From the NCBI RefSeq assembly GCF_018139685.1, contig NZ_JAGSPN010000001.1:186001-250000 (forward strand): a stretch of 64,000 nt of DNA. Direction: 5' to 3'. The notes below the pieces were generated by a model that worked only from the letters and a program-made list of their open reading frames with translations, made no database searches and was not told the DNA's origin. The position numbers and the translations under genes were made by a program. Position 1 is the stretch's first letter. Every line of letters begins with the position of its first letter. Source of the stretch: Cognatundibacterium luofuense. GTDB taxonomy: Bacteria > Pseudomonadota > Gammaproteobacteria > Burkholderiales > Burkholderiaceae_D. Shown here piece by piece: positions 26,116 to 35,385 of this stretch.

Positions 26116-27489
26116 TCACAGCGTTTGCAGCCACTGCGCTGCCTGCTTCAGCGCGCTGTCCCAGTCGCCTGCGCTTTGCTGGCGGCATAAACGGGTATGC
26201 GGATACCAGCCGGTAGTGCTGCTATGCTGCAGCCAGCGCCAGTCCGGCATGCGTTCTGGCAGCAGCAGCGCGCACGGTATCCCCGTCGCACCGGCCAGAT
26301 GCGCGACGGCGGTGTCCACCGTGACCAGCGCATCGAGCTGGCGCAGTACTGCGGCCGTGGCAGCAAAATCATGCAGTAAATGATCGGTACGGATCAGGGC
26401 AGGCAGGCTGTCTGCCTGTGCAGCGGCAGCGCCGGTTTGCAGGCTGAACCATTGCGCTTCGGTATCTTGTATCAGCTGCGGCAGTGTCTGTACGGGCAGC
26501 GAACGTTCCGCATCGTTATGAAATGCGGTATTGCCCTGCCAGACCAGACCAATACGATGCAAACCGGCAATACGCGGCGGTAATTGCTGTGCCATGTATG
26601 CCGCTTCTTCCTCATCCGCAAACAGATAAGGTACAGCTGCCGGTATCGCATTGCTGCGGGTATCAAAGACCGCGGGCAGACTGAGTACCGGCAGCCACAT
26701 GTCATAGGCTTGCGGATCGGGTTCGCTGCGGCTGGTGTAAATCGCCTCCAGCGCCGGTAGTGGCGTCAGCAAACGCTGCAAAGCCGGTTCGCACAGCAGG
26801 CTGATGTCGTGTCCACTCAGCGTCCGCAATGCATTCAGATAGCGCAGCATATGCATCACATCGCCATAGCCGCCTTCCTGTACCAGCAGTATCCGTTTTC
26901 CGTGCAGCGCATCGCCGCGTTGCCAGCGCGGTAAATCAAACGGCAAATCCGGCAACCATGGACGCTGCTCATACAAAGGCCATGCGCGTTGCCAGCGCGC
27001 CTGCCGCAGATACAGATAACTGAGATTGAATTGCGCCAGCCGGTGCTGCGGATCAAGTAACAGCGCGGTTTCCAGACAGGATTCCGCCTCCACTTCACGC
27101 CGCAGACAAGCCAGCACCATACCGAGATTGCTCCAGGCACTGACGCAGCCGGCATCATTTTCCAGCGCGTGGCGACAAGCTTGTTCTGCTTGCTGCCATT
27201 GCCCCAGCCGTATCAGCACCGCTGCCAGATTGCTGGCAATCCTCGCTTCTTCCGGCATCAGTTGCAATGCGTGCCGGTAGTGTTCAACGGCAGCCGGTAA
27301 TTGTTGCAAGTGTTCCAGACTATAAGCGCGGTTGCACAGCGCCACGGCATCCTGCGGGCTGTGTGACAGTATTTGCTGATACACAACATCTGCCGCCTGC
27401 CATTGCTGGCGGGACAGTAAGGCTTCCGCCTCGGTGTGCAGTGCAGCCAGCGCGGTGGCATCGTTCGGTGTAGGACGTTCGGGTTGCAT
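26116..27489 (-). CDS. TPR protein with glycosyltransferase family 9-like domain
   Basis: This 457-residue protein has at least four tetratricopeptide repeats in the first half (for example AVALCNRAYSLEHLQQLPAAVEHYRHALQLMPEEA and SAWSNLGMVLACLRREVEAESCLETALLLDP). A C-terminal region from about residue 205 (RILLVQEGGYGDVMHMLRYL ... VDTAVAHLAGATGIPCALLLP) resembles heptosyltransferase-like GT9 domains. These proteins are thought to act in surface glycan or adhesin processing, but the substrate here is unknown. Start 27489 (MQPERPTPN) is chosen over 27561, which lacks support. Dispersed-repeat copy 2 lies upstream. Confidence 0.85.
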   Translation of the reverse strand: MQPERPTPNDATALAALHTEAEALLSRQQWQAADVVYQQILSHSPQDAVALCNRAYSLEHLQQLPAAVEHYRHALQLMPEEARIASNLAAVLIRLGQWQQAEQACRHALENDAGCVSAWSNLGMVLACLRREVEAESCLETALLLDPQHRLAQFNLSYLYLRQARWQRAWPLYEQRPWLPDLPFDLPRWQRGDALHGKRILLVQEGGYGDVMHMLRYLNALRTLSGHDISLLCEPALQRLLTPLPALEAIYTSRSEPDPQAYDMWLPVLSLPAVFDTRSNAIPAAVPYLFADEEEAAYMAQQLPPRIAGLHRIGLVWQGNTAFHNDAERSLPVQTLPQLIQDTEAQWFSLQTGAAAAQADSLPALIRTDHLLHDFAATAAVLRQLDALVTVDTAVAHLAGATGIPCALLLPERMPDWRWLQHSSTTGWYPHTRLCRQQSAGDWDSALKQAAQWLQTL

Positions 27490-27562
27490 GCCCCATTGTA
27501 GGAGCGGGTTTTGAGGCTTGTCCAGCCGGCAAGCTGCTGTTCGGCTGCGCAGCATCGTCAAG

Positions 27563-27662
27563 TGCTCAAAAACAGGCTAAATGCGGTGTTCAGCACAGCG
27601 ATCCGGCGGTCGTCGGCAGAAAGTCCGGGCCTCAGGAAAATGCAGATGACGATATTTGCACA
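27563..27662 (-). repeat. Dispersed intergenic repeat, copy 2 (minus strand)
   Basis: Read on the minus strand it starts TGTGCAAATATCGTCAT and holds the full core GGACTTTCTGCCGACGAC plus GCTGTGCTGAACACCGCATTT. It has the left-arm variant with ATCGTCAT, as in the copies at 45310, 53222 and 62548. It is the only copy on the minus strand and follows the flavoprotein gene, which is also on the minus strand. Confidence 0.9.
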
Positions 27663-27707
27663 ACGGAGGCGGTTTTAGTGCTCCGTAGCCGCGCTCCGTT
27701 GTCGTGC

Positions 27708-29126
27708 TCAGTACACGTCGCGCCGGTAGCGGCCGGTGTCGCTGAGTTCATCCAGCAGCGCTTCGCCGAGGATGCTGAGCAGGGTTTGATGTACATCTTC
27801 GCCCATGCCTTGCAGGCTGCCGCAGACCAGAATCGCTGCGCCATCGCTGATCCACTCGCGCAGCTGGCCGGCTTGTTCTGCCAGCGCATGCTGAACATAG
27901 CGACGGGCTTCCTGATCGCGCGAAAAGCACAAATCGAGGCGCTGCAGGTGGCCGTTATCCTGCCAGTGCAGAATCTCATCCTGATGGAAAAAGTCAGTGG
28001 CGCGCTGGCGTTCGCCGAAAATCAGCCAGTTCTGATGACGGCCATCGCGTTCGCGCTGTTTCAGATGGGAACGCAGTCCGGCTAAACCGCTGCCGTTGCC
28101 GATCAGAATCAGGCCCTTGCAGTCCGGCGTATGGAATTGCGGATTACGGCGTATGCGCAAGCCTATGGTTTGCCCGATCGCCGCATATTCGGTCAGCCAG
28201 CCGGAACCGAGGCCGAGGCTGCCATCGTCTTTGCGTAACTGACGCACCAGCAATTCCAGCTGACCATCTGCTGCGACAGATGATACCGAATATTCGCGGT
28301 GCGGCAGCGTCTGATCTTCCGGCTGGCCGGGGCGTTGCGGACGGATTTCGGCAATATCACCGGCTTGCCAGTCCGCTGTGCCGTCTGCCGGTTGCAGTAT
28401 CAGATGATAGGCCGGCGCACCGACGCTGCCGGGGTTCAGCAGGCGGCGTCCTTTCAATAGCCAGTCGGTGTAATCCGGCGCGCTCCAGTCGGCGCTCAGG
28501 GTGTAGCCGCTGATGCGGCCAAGCTCTTGCTGCCAGTGACGCAGCGCGGCCTCGTCACCGTTATCGACTTCAATCAGATCGCTGAGACGGTGCGCGCCGC
28601 AATGATCCAGCCAGTGTGCTAACTGATGACCGAACGCGCAGAATTGCTGATAGTGACGGTCGCCCAGTGCCAGCACGGCAAATGATAAATCCTGCAATGC
28701 GAGGCGCTGCGGCAGCAGATCGCGGCAAAAGCGGCTGGCGTTGTCCGGCGCATCTCCTTCGCCGGTGGTGCTGACGATGCACAACAGGCGGCGCACGCTG
28801 GCTAAGCGTTCCGCATTCAGCTGATTCAGCGTGACACACTGATGGGCGATACCGGCCTCCTGCAGCAGTGCCGAGGTTTTTTCAGCCAGCGTGGCGGCAA
28901 AACCGGTCTGGCTGGCAATGGCGATGATGGTATCGGCGTCCCCGCTGGCTGCGGCGTCGGCCTGCTGTTGTGCGCTGCGGTGCGCGCGCCAGACGGCTGC
29001 GCAGTAACTCAGATAACTGCTGCCGACCAGCGAGGCGCTGGCCCAGCCCGGTAAGTGATACGCCATCGCGGCAACGGAAGACAGTGCCAGCGAAGCACTC
29101 AGATGATGTAAGCGTGAAGCAGTCAT
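27708..29126 (-). CDS. Flavodoxin/ferredoxin-reductase fusion (sulfite reductase flavoprotein-like)
   Basis: This 472-residue protein has an N-terminal hydrophobic segment (about 10-45). A flavodoxin domain follows (IIAIASQTGFAATLAEKTSALL, then IVSTTGEGDAPDNA), then an FAD/NADPH reductase half (HREYSVSSV for FAD, LILIGNGSGLAGLRSHL for NADPH, and a terminal YRRDVY that stacks on flavin). It should pass electrons from NADPH through FAD and FMN. Its start overlaps apbE by four bases. In Fur-linked PepSY clusters such proteins are believed to supply electrons for ferric reduction; that role is inferred here. Confidence 0.88.
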   Translation of the reverse strand: MTASRLHHLSASLALSSVAAMAYHLPGWASASLVGSSYLSYCAAVWRAHRSAQQQADAAASGDADTIIAIASQTGFAATLAEKTSALLQEAGIAHQCVTLNQLNAERLASVRRLLCIVSTTGEGDAPDNASRFCRDLLPQRLALQDLSFAVLALGDRHYQQFCAFGHQLAHWLDHCGAHRLSDLIEVDNGDEAALRHWQQELGRISGYTLSADWSAPDYTDWLLKGRRLLNPGSVGAPAYHLILQPADGTADWQAGDIAEIRPQRPGQPEDQTLPHREYSVSSVAADGQLELLVRQLRKDDGSLGLGSGWLTEYAAIGQTIGLRIRRNPQFHTPDCKGLILIGNGSGLAGLRSHLKQRERDGRHQNWLIFGERQRATDFFHQDEILHWQDNGHLQRLDLCFSRDQEARRYVQHALAEQAGQLREWISDGAAILVCGSLQGMGEDVHQTLLSILGEALLDELSDTGRYRRDVY

Positions 29127-30136
29127 GGCAATTCCGCCATGGCACGCAGCAGGGTGCTGGCGCTGGCAGTCAGGGGAGCGTGTTCAGAAGGGCGGTACAC
29201 GATCAGTGCCGCCAGTTGATGTTGTTCTGCCCATTGCAGGGCTTGTTCCGGTGGCAGTACCAGCAGAATAGTTGCCATCGCATCGGCCACCATGCATTGC
29301 GGATGGCAGACGGTCACTGCCAGTGTGCCGTGACTGACCGGCCAGCCGCTACGCGGATCGATCGTGTGGCCGTAAGTCTGACCATCAGCGCGGAATTGCT
29401 GGCGGTACTGACCGGAAGTGGCCAGCGCCAGACCATGCAGCGCAAAGCGGTGCAGCGGCCAGTCTGCCTGTTCTGCCGGTGGTTCCAGATCCACCCACCA
29501 CGGCTGAAAATCCGGTTTGATGCCCAGCCCGCGTAATTCGCCGCCGACTTCCACCAGATAGCTGTGTACGCCGTGCTGTTCCAGCATCTCCGCCAGTAAA
29601 TCGACAGAGTAACCTTTGGCCAGCGCCGATAAATCGAGCGCAACGCCACCCGGCTGTGTGATGGATTTCGTCATGCGGTCTGGCTGAAGCCCGCGAAAAT
29701 CCTGGGCGTCCAGACAGGCCTGTACCGATTTCTGCACCGGCGCTTCGGTACGACGGCCTTCCGGCCCGAAACCCCACAGATTAATCAGCTTACCAGCCGC
29801 AGGATTCAGTGCACCTTCACTTTGCTGCGCCAGATACAGCGCATAGTCGAGCACTTTGTAAAACGCATCGGGAATCGTCAGACGGCTACCAGCAGCGGCA
29901 CGGTTGAAACGTGACAGCACCGAATCCGGATCCCAGTGCGACATTTGCGCATTCACGTTGAGCAGAAGATCAAGCGCCGCCTGTTCCAGCACATCGCTGT
30001 CCACAGAGTGCGGGATCAGCGCATCAATCTGCCAGTGCGTACCCATGGTGCTGCCGCACAAACGTACAGACTGCGCCCCGTCCGGCAAAGGGCGGGGCTC
30101 AGTCTGGTGTAAAGGCAGATACAGGTGGACAGTCAC
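29123..30136 (-). CDS. apbE: ApbE-type FMN transferase
   Basis: This 337-residue enzyme of the ApbE family attaches FMN covalently to Thr in target proteins. Visible family motifs are STMGTHWQIDA, the NAAAGKLINLWGFGP region, GVALDLSALAKGYSVDLLAEML and GHTIDPRSGWPVSHG. The only in-frame start is GTG at 30136, with a weak ribosome binding site and no classic lipobox, so export is uncertain. It lies 33 bases downstream of the DUF4198 gene and overlaps the flavoprotein gene. A flavinylated partner is not obvious here; ApbE in PepSY/DUF2271 clusters probably flavinylates a membrane redox protein. Confidence 0.9.
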   Translation of the reverse strand: MTVHLYLPLHQTEPRPLPDGAQSVRLCGSTMGTHWQIDALIPHSVDSDVLEQAALDLLLNVNAQMSHWDPDSVLSRFNRAAAGSRLTIPDAFYKVLDYALYLAQQSEGALNPAAGKLINLWGFGPEGRRTEAPVQKSVQACLDAQDFRGLQPDRMTKSITQPGGVALDLSALAKGYSVDLLAEMLEQHGVHSYLVEVGGELRGLGIKPDFQPWWVDLEPPAEQADWPLHRFALHGLALATSGQYRQQFRADGQTYGHTIDPRSGWPVSHGTLAVTVCHPQCMVADAMATILLVLPPEQALQWAEQHQLAALIVYRPSEHAPLTASASTLLRAMAELP

Positions 30137-30169
30137 AAATGCAGTCGCAGCAGCAAAAACAAAAGCGCT

Positions 30170-30982
30170 TTATTGCGGCAGGACTTCCAGCGTCACCACA
30201 TAGCTGGCAACACGGTTGGTGGCCGGTGCCTGTACGCCTTTGTCATCGCGCACTTCGGCTTCCATCCAGATCATGCCAGCTTTTTCAGGGCGGAAGCTGA
30301 ATTTGCCGCTGGCATCGGTGGTGTAGGTTTGTTCACCGAGTTTCTGACGGTAGCGGATACCACCGGCAATCACTTCGACTTTCACGTTTGCCGCCGGTTT
30401 GCCATCCAGTAACAGCTGGAACGTCGCGTTTTCACCTTCGACCAGATCATTCGGATGTGTGACCGGATTCAGTTCCAGACCTTTGCCCGTTGGTTTGACA
30501 GCAACACCACCCGGTTTGCCATTCGTCACCAGTGTTTCCACGCGGCCGATACGCTGGGTTACTTGCAGATCTGTTGCATTCGCCGGTACTTCTTTGGCGA
30601 AAGTTTCTGCAGTACCGCGCCAGCGTTTAGGCTGACCGTTTTCTTTGTAGCTGGCGAACAAACCTTCGTTCAGCATACCGATGCGGTAAGTGCCGGTTTG
30701 TTTCAGTTGCAGATCAAACGTGCTGCGCAGACGACCGGTGAACGGGTTTTCTGCGGCGACTTTGCTGCCATCCGGTGCGGTGATAAACAGGTTATCGAGA
30801 CGGGTTGCAACATGATCAAATTCAAATACATTGGTCGCTGCGGCTGCATCGACGGTAATCCACGGCGTATTGCCGGAAACTACAGTCTGTGACGGCACCA
30901 GAAATGCACGGTGTGCGTGGGCGCTGAAGCTGGCGCAAACCAGCAGGGTGGCGGCGCATAAACGGGTCAGGCGTTTCATCAT
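30170..30982 (-). CDS. Periplasmic DUF4198 family protein
   Basis: This 270-residue protein has a signal peptide ending SAHAHRAFLVPSQ, a typical DUF4198 start with His near the mature N-terminus. Beta-sandwich repeats follow (for example VTHPNDLVEGENATFQLLLDGKPAANVKVEVIAGG and TDASGKFSFRPEKAGMIWMEAEV). The family is often linked to metal uptake, and members of Fur clusters are thought to handle iron in the periplasm. Tandem ATGs at 30982 and 30979 follow AAGGA. It is the third gene of the Fur-box cluster. Confidence 0.88.
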   Translation of the reverse strand: MMKRLTRLCAATLLVCASFSAHAHRAFLVPSQTVVSGNTPWITVDAAAATNVFEFDHVATRLDNLFITAPDGSKVAAENPFTGRLRSTFDLQLKQTGTYRIGMLNEGLFASYKENGQPKRWRGTAETFAKEVPANATDLQVTQRIGRVETLVTNGKPGGVAVKPTGKGLELNPVTHPNDLVEGENATFQLLLDGKPAANVKVEVIAGGIRYRQKLGEQTYTTDASGKFSFRPEKAGMIWMEAEVRDDKGVQAPATNRVASYVVTLEVLPQ

Positions 30983-31034
30983 CTGTCCTTATGATCTTGA
31001 ATCTGAATGGGAATGGAAATGGTTAACAAGCGGA

Positions 31035-31553
31035 TTACTTAATTTGTACAGCCACCGTACCGATTTCGTGGCTGCCTTGTGCTTTTGCAGTGAATTCGCC
31101 CTTGCCACCCCAGGTAAACGGCACTTTCACTACTTCACGGCCACCGCCTTCGCGTGCCGCTTCCACCAGCAACTGATATTCACCGGCAGGCAACTGAGCG
31201 AGCACGGATTTATCGGTGCTGAAGGTCAGGCTGTGCTCACCGGCGGTGCGGGTTGCGGCGCTGAGGCCATCCACCGGCATCGTCAGATCGCGACCGGATT
31301 TACGCCACCACTGACGCAAATCTTTCAGCCATTTTGTACCTTCGTTATTGCGTTTTTTCAGGTCGTACCAGACCGTCAGGTTGCCGGCAAAGCTCTGGTC
31401 GCCTTTTTCAATCCAGACCGCAACATAAGGCTTGTGGTATTCCGCCACATTCAGACGCGGCAGTTCCAGTTTCACATTCAGATCAGCGGCATGCACCAGT
31501 GCAGCCGGAGAACCCAGTAAGGTGCTGATAGCAACAGGTAAAACGTAACGCAT
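31035..31553 (-). CDS. DUF2271 periplasmic protein
   Basis: This 172-residue protein has a signal peptide (cleavage near LVHAA) and a DUF2271 body: LNVKLELPRLNVAEYHKPYVAVWIEKGDQ, LTVWYDLKKRNNEGTKWLKDLRQWWRK and GEYQLLVEAAREGGGREVVKVPF. DUF2271 proteins accompany PepSY membrane proteins and ApbE, and may be flavinylated electron carriers. The gene lies 60 bases after the PepSY gene in the same orientation. Confidence 0.88.
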   Translation of the reverse strand: MRYVLPVAISTLLGSPAALVHAADLNVKLELPRLNVAEYHKPYVAVWIEKGDQSFAGNLTVWYDLKKRNNEGTKWLKDLRQWWRKSGRDLTMPVDGLSAATRTAGEHSLTFSTDKSVLAQLPAGEYQLLVEAAREGGGREVVKVPFTWGGKGEFTAKAQGSHEIGTVAVQIK

Positions 31554-31613
31554 AGAGAACTCTTTCCGGAAAGAAAAAACAGAATCGGTTTAACGAATAA
31601 ATGAATGAGTAAA

Positions 31614-32249
31614 TTAATGAATAAACAGCAATATGCACAGCAAAGGAATCACCAGCCCGCCCGCGACCAGCGGCCAGGTAGAACGCCGGTTCGCTGCATG
31701 CATTTTCAGCAGCAGTAAACCTGTAATACTGAAAATCAGACAGGCCAGCGCAAAAATATCAATCAGCCAGTTCCACACCGCACCGGTGTTGCGGCCTTTG
31801 TGTAAATCATTCAGAAACGAAATCCAGCCGCGGTCGGTCAGTTCATATTCAGCATGACCATCTTCCAGACTGACGCGCAGCCATGCATCGCCACCGGGAC
31901 GCGGCATCGCGACATACACTTCTTCCGGCGACCATTCCGGCGCCTGCCCCGGATCGCGTATTCCCATTTCACTGTTCAGCCATGCACTGACTTGCGGCGG
32001 TACTGCATTTGCCTCGTCGTCGCGCGCCTTTTGCAAGGCTTTCAGCAAATTTGCCGGCAGTTGTGCTTCATTCTGGCTGACCACAGGATGCGCTTCAATT
32101 TGCGCGGCGTGGTTCAGCGTAAAGCCGGTAATCGCAAATACCAGCATGGCGACCAGACAAATCGCCGAGCTGATCCAGTGCCACTGATGTAACTGACGCA
32201 GCCAGAAAGCGCGCTGCTGGGGTTGATTGCGAGAAGAGCTGGCCTGCAT
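31614..32249 (-). CDS. PepSY-associated membrane protein
   Basis: This 211-residue protein has two or three membrane helices: an N-terminal one (WISSAICLVAMLVFAITGFTLNHAAQIEA), a periplasmic PepSY-like stretch (EEVYVAMPRPGGDAWLRVSLEDGHAEYEL) and a C-terminal pair (NWLIDIFALACLIFSITGLLLL and WPLVAGGLVIPLLCILLF). Such small PepSY proteins are seen in iron uptake loci. The start at 32249 (MQASSSRN) is supported because the longer frame from 32279 begins inside the Fur box. It is the promoter-proximal gene of the cluster. Confidence 0.85.
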   Translation of the reverse strand: MQASSSRNQPQQRAFWLRQLHQWHWISSAICLVAMLVFAITGFTLNHAAQIEAHPVVSQNEAQLPANLLKALQKARDDEANAVPPQVSAWLNSEMGIRDPGQAPEWSPEEVYVAMPRPGGDAWLRVSLEDGHAEYELTDRGWISFLNDLHKGRNTGAVWNWLIDIFALACLIFSITGLLLLKMHAANRRSTWPLVAGGLVIPLLCILLFIH

Positions 32250-32260
32250 TCTGAACCTGT

Positions 32261-32282
32261 AAATGATAATTATTCTCAATTA
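32261..32282 (-). promoter_or_regulatory. Fur box upstream of PepSY/ApbE cluster
   Basis: The plus strand reads AATGATAATTATTCTCAATT (32262-32281). It matches the Fur consensus (repeats of GATAAT/ATTATC), 12 bases upstream of the first gene start. Iron-loaded Fur would therefore repress the five-gene cluster. Confidence 0.8.
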
Positions 32283-32438
32283 TAACGGTATGCACCGATT
32301 TGTCTACATAAAGACCCGGAAAACACACTGGAAGTTTGTACTGTTTCTTATCAAATTGTTGCAGTGCGCAGTACAGTACCCCGCAATGGTAAAATCAACC
32401 GGTTTATCTTTTATTCATCTTTCTCAAAGAAAGCACCT

Positions 32439-33800
32439 ATGAACGTCGTTATTCTTGCTGCCGGTATGGGCAAGCGCATGCAATCCAATTTGCCAAAAGT
32501 GCTGCATCCGGTGGCCGGTAAGCCACTGGTCGCTCATGTGATCGACACAGCACGCAGTCTGGAAGCCAGTAATATTTGTGTGATTTATGGCCATGGCGGC
32601 GAACAAGTGCCGCAAACGATAGGTGCTCCGGATCTGAAATTTGCAAAACAGGAACCGCAACTCGGTACCGGCCACGCAGTCGCACAGGCTGTACCGGTGC
32701 TGGATGATGCAGTCCCGACACTGGTGCTGTACGGCGACGTACCACTGACAACCAGCGTCAGTCTGCGCCGCCTGATGGACGTCGCCGGTAGCGACAAGCT
32801 GGGTATTCTGACGGTAATGATGGATGACCCTACCGGTCTGGGTCGCATCATCCGTGAAAACGGTGAGATTTGCCGCATCGTCGAGCAGAAAGATGCGAAC
32901 GAAGCAGAAAAAGCAGTACATGAAACCAATACCGGCATCATGATCGTGCCGACCCCGCATCTGAAGCGCTGGCTGATGACCTTGTCGAACAAAAATGCGC
33001 AGGGTGAATACTATCTGACTGATATTGTGGCACGCGCCGTGGAAGACGGTGTGCCGGTGGTCTCCGCGCAGCCGGATGATGTGGTGGAAACGCTGGGCGT
33101 CAACAGCAAAGTGCAGCTGGCTGAGCTGGAACGCAAACATCAGTTGCGCGTGGCGCAGCGTTTGCTGGAACAGGGCGTAATGCTGCTGGACCCTGCACGT
33201 ATCGATGTGCGCGGTGAACTGCAGTCTGGCCGTGATGTCAGCATTGATGTCGGTTGTGTATTCGAAGGTAAAGTGGAAATCGGCGAAGGCGCCAGCATTG
33301 GCCCTTACTGCGTGATTCGCAATGCAGTTATTGCCGCCGGTGCCAGCATCAAGGCTTACACACATATCGAAGATGCAGTCGTCGGTGCAGCGTCTCAGAT
33401 CGGCCCTTACGCCCGTCTGCGTCCGGGCACAGAACTCGGCGAAGATGTGCATGTCGGCAACTTCGTGGAAATCAAAAATTCCAAAGTTGCTGCGCACAGT
33501 AAAGCCAATCATCTGGCCTATGTCGGCGACGCTGACGTCGGCAGCCGCGTGAATATCGGTGCCGGTACGATTACCTGTAATTACGATGGCGCAAATAAAT
33601 TCCGCACCACCATCGGCGACGATGCTTTCATCGGCAGTGACACCCAGCTGGTTGCACCCGTGGTAGTGGGTAAAGGTGCCACCATTGGTGCCGGCACGAC
33701 ACTGACCAAAGATGCGCCGGATGGCAAACTGACATTGTCTCGCGCTAAACAAATGACCATCGATAACTGGCAGCGTCCGGTCAAACAAAAGAAATCCTGA
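32439..33800 (+). CDS. glmU: Bifunctional UDP-N-acetylglucosamine pyrophosphorylase/glucosamine-1-phosphate acetyltransferase
   Basis: This 453-residue cytoplasmic enzyme makes UDP-GlcNAc, the precursor for peptidoglycan and lipid A. The N-terminal uridylyltransferase starts [14 protein letters not shown] with nucleotide loop LAAGxGxRM. The C-terminal left-handed beta-helix acetyltransferase has hexapeptide repeats and the signatures [28 protein letters not shown] and [13 protein letters not shown]. Length is normal for GlmU. The 25-residue upstream extension is not used. A terminator follows. Confidence 0.98.
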   Translation: MNVVILAAGMGKRMQSNLPKVLHPVAGKPLVAHVIDTARSLEASNICVIYGHGGEQVPQTIGAPDLKFAKQEPQLGTGHAVAQAVPVLDDAVPTLVLYGDVPLTTSVSLRRLMDVAGSDKLGILTVMMDDPTGLGRIIRENGEICRIVEQKDANEAEKAVHETNTGIMIVPTPHLKRWLMTLSNKNAQGEYYLTDIVARAVEDGVPVVSAQPDDVVETLGVNSKVQLAELERKHQLRVAQRLLEQGVMLLDPARIDVRGELQSGRDVSIDVGCVFEGKVEIGEGASIGPYCVIRNAVIAAGASIKAYTHIEDAVVGAASQIGPYARLRPGTELGEDVHVGNFVEIKNSKVAAHSKANHLAYVGDADVGSRVNIGAGTITCNYDGANKFRTTIGDDAFIGSDTQLVAPVVVGKGATIGAGTTLTKDAPDGKLTLSRAKQMTIDNWQRPVKQKKS

Positions 33801-34187
33801 TTCTGTATAAATCATTCAGCGTCTTTTGTTCTGACGCTGATGCACCTGAAAAGCCGCAGTCGCCGACTGCGGCTTTTTTGTTTCCGTAATTTCCGATGAA
33901 ATCTGTCAACAATTCTGCATACTGATGTTTTAAAGAGACAGCTTTGATGCAGGTTTCCCGCTGTTGACTATCCTGAAAGCGGGCGAAAGGAAACTGAAAG
34001 TTTCGCTCTCTACGATGTCCTCAGGCTTCAGGCGCGATCCGCTCAGGCTGAACCTGATAAGTTTCAATATAAACCGTATCACCGGATGCGGTTTATTCAC
34101 CCAGACAAACCGCAGACCCGCCGGAGATCCCGGACGCGCCCGCAGCGGAAATGCAGCATTACGATAATTTTTACAAAGGAGATAACG
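33801..34187 (+). other. Terminator and long porin leader with hairpin
   Basis: This 387-base gap holds the glmU terminator at 33849-33880 and then a leader for the porin. AAACCGTATC (34071-34080) and GATGCGGTTT (34085-34094) form a stem around ACCG with one G-T wobble. It could be a 5'-UTR hairpin affecting porin translation. No known riboswitch is recognised. No ORF is supported. Confidence 0.5.
33849..33880 (+). terminator. Terminator after glmU
   Basis: AAGCCGCAGT (33851-33860) pairs with ACTGCGGCTT (33866-33875), followed by TTTT. Confidence 0.9.
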
Positions 34188-35249
34188 ATGAAGAAACTCG
34201 CAGTAGCGGCAGCGCTGGCAATGATCGGTGGCACAGCGGCAGCACAGAGCAATGTCACCATTTATGGTCTGTTGGACATGAATGCATCCTATAACAATGG
34301 CGGTGACGCAAACGGTGGCAAGCAGTTCAAAGTGAACAGCGGCGGTATGAATACATCGCGCTGGGGTCTGCGCGGAAGCGAAGATCTGGGTAATGGCCTG
34401 AAAGCGATTATGCAGCTGGAAGGCGGTATCGTGATGGATACCGGTGCTGCCGACGGTGATATTTTCGGTCGTCAGGCCAACGTCGGTTTGCAGGGTGATT
34501 TCGGTAAAGTGGTGGTTGGCCGTTCTTACAGCACCACCTATGATTTCCTGATTTCATATGACCCGATGGGCTATGCACCACAGTATTCCTGGGCAACTTC
34601 TGCCGGTGCAACCGGTGCCCGCAAAGACGGTATGCTGACCACGATTTCGAATCTGGTTAAATACCAGTATGACGGAAAGGCAGATGACATTACCTACAAA
34701 CTCGGTGCAAGTTATGCCGCTGGTGAAACGGTTGGTAATAATTCCGCCGGTGCAAAATACATTCTCGCCGGTGCGTTGACGGCAGGTCCTGCTTCGGTTG
34801 TCGCAACCTATGAAAAAAACAATGCGGCGCTGGCGGCAAATGGTCAGTATGACCAGTCCACTGTCATGCATCTGGCGGGCAGCTATGATTTTGGCGTGGT
34901 AAAAGGGTTTGCCGGTTATCGTAACTTTAAGAAAACACTGGCGACCGGTGCTGCAGATCAGCGCAGCGACACCTACTGGCTCGGTGCAAATTATGCCGTC
35001 GCACCGAACTGGACACTGACAGGTACTTATTACTGGCAGGACATCAAAAATCTGGCAGCCGGTAAAGATGCTGATCCGTCCATGCTGGTAGCACGTGCTA
35101 AATACGCACTGTCCAAACGTACAGATCTGTATGTAGCAGCTGCTTACGCCAAGGCAAAAAATGGTTTGGCGACTGGCGTATCACGCGATGATGCAGGTTT
35201 CGCAAATTCACAGTCCGGCGCAACGATTGGTATGCAGCACCGCTTCTGA
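34188..35249 (+). CDS. Gram-negative trimeric porin (Burkholderiales type)
   Basis: This 353-residue outer-membrane porin starts at the ATG at 34188, behind AAAGGAG. A signal peptide ends near AAAQ, and the mature part begins SNVTIYGLLDMNASYN, followed by SRWGLRGSEDLGNGLKAIMQLEGG, both hallmarks of betaproteobacterial Omp32-like porins. It ends QHRF with a terminal Phe for outer-membrane assembly. General diffusion of small, often anionic, solutes is expected. A strong terminator follows. Confidence 0.95.
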   Translation: MKKLAVAAALAMIGGTAAAQSNVTIYGLLDMNASYNNGGDANGGKQFKVNSGGMNTSRWGLRGSEDLGNGLKAIMQLEGGIVMDTGAADGDIFGRQANVGLQGDFGKVVVGRSYSTTYDFLISYDPMGYAPQYSWATSAGATGARKDGMLTTISNLVKYQYDGKADDITYKLGASYAAGETVGNNSAGAKYILAGALTAGPASVVATYEKNNAALAANGQYDQSTVMHLAGSYDFGVVKGFAGYRNFKKTLATGAADQRSDTYWLGANYAVAPNWTLTGTYYWQDIKNLAAGKDADPSMLVARAKYALSKRTDLYVAAAYAKAKNGLATGVSRDDAGFANSQSGATIGMQHRF

Positions 35250-35283
35250 TTTGTAGTGTCCCCTGTAAAAAAGAGAGCGTTTT

Positions 35284-35312
35284 CCCCGGCCGCGTGCCGG
35301 GGTTTTTTATTT
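35284..35312 (+). terminator. Terminator after porin
   Basis: CCCCGGC (35284-35290) pairs with GCCGGGG (35296-35302), followed by TTTTTTATTTT. Confidence 0.9.
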
Positions 35313-35385
35313 TTGCGAAGTGTCGGGGGACGCAGGTGGTGTCAGAAAGAGAATCCAGAAAGCCGGTGATTACTACGTGGGATAT

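Noticed and set aside
32424-33815. Antisense ORF covering glmU (463 codons)
   Set aside because: Mirror of GlmU codon bias; sense product is unmistakable.
33905-33922. CTGTCAACAATTCTGCAT upstream of the porin as a Pho box
   Set aside because: Second half matches poorly (three of seven).
34021-34096. Possible TPP or glycine riboswitch in the porin leader
   Set aside because: Short GCTGAACCTGATAAG resemblance only; conserved riboswitch cores are missing.
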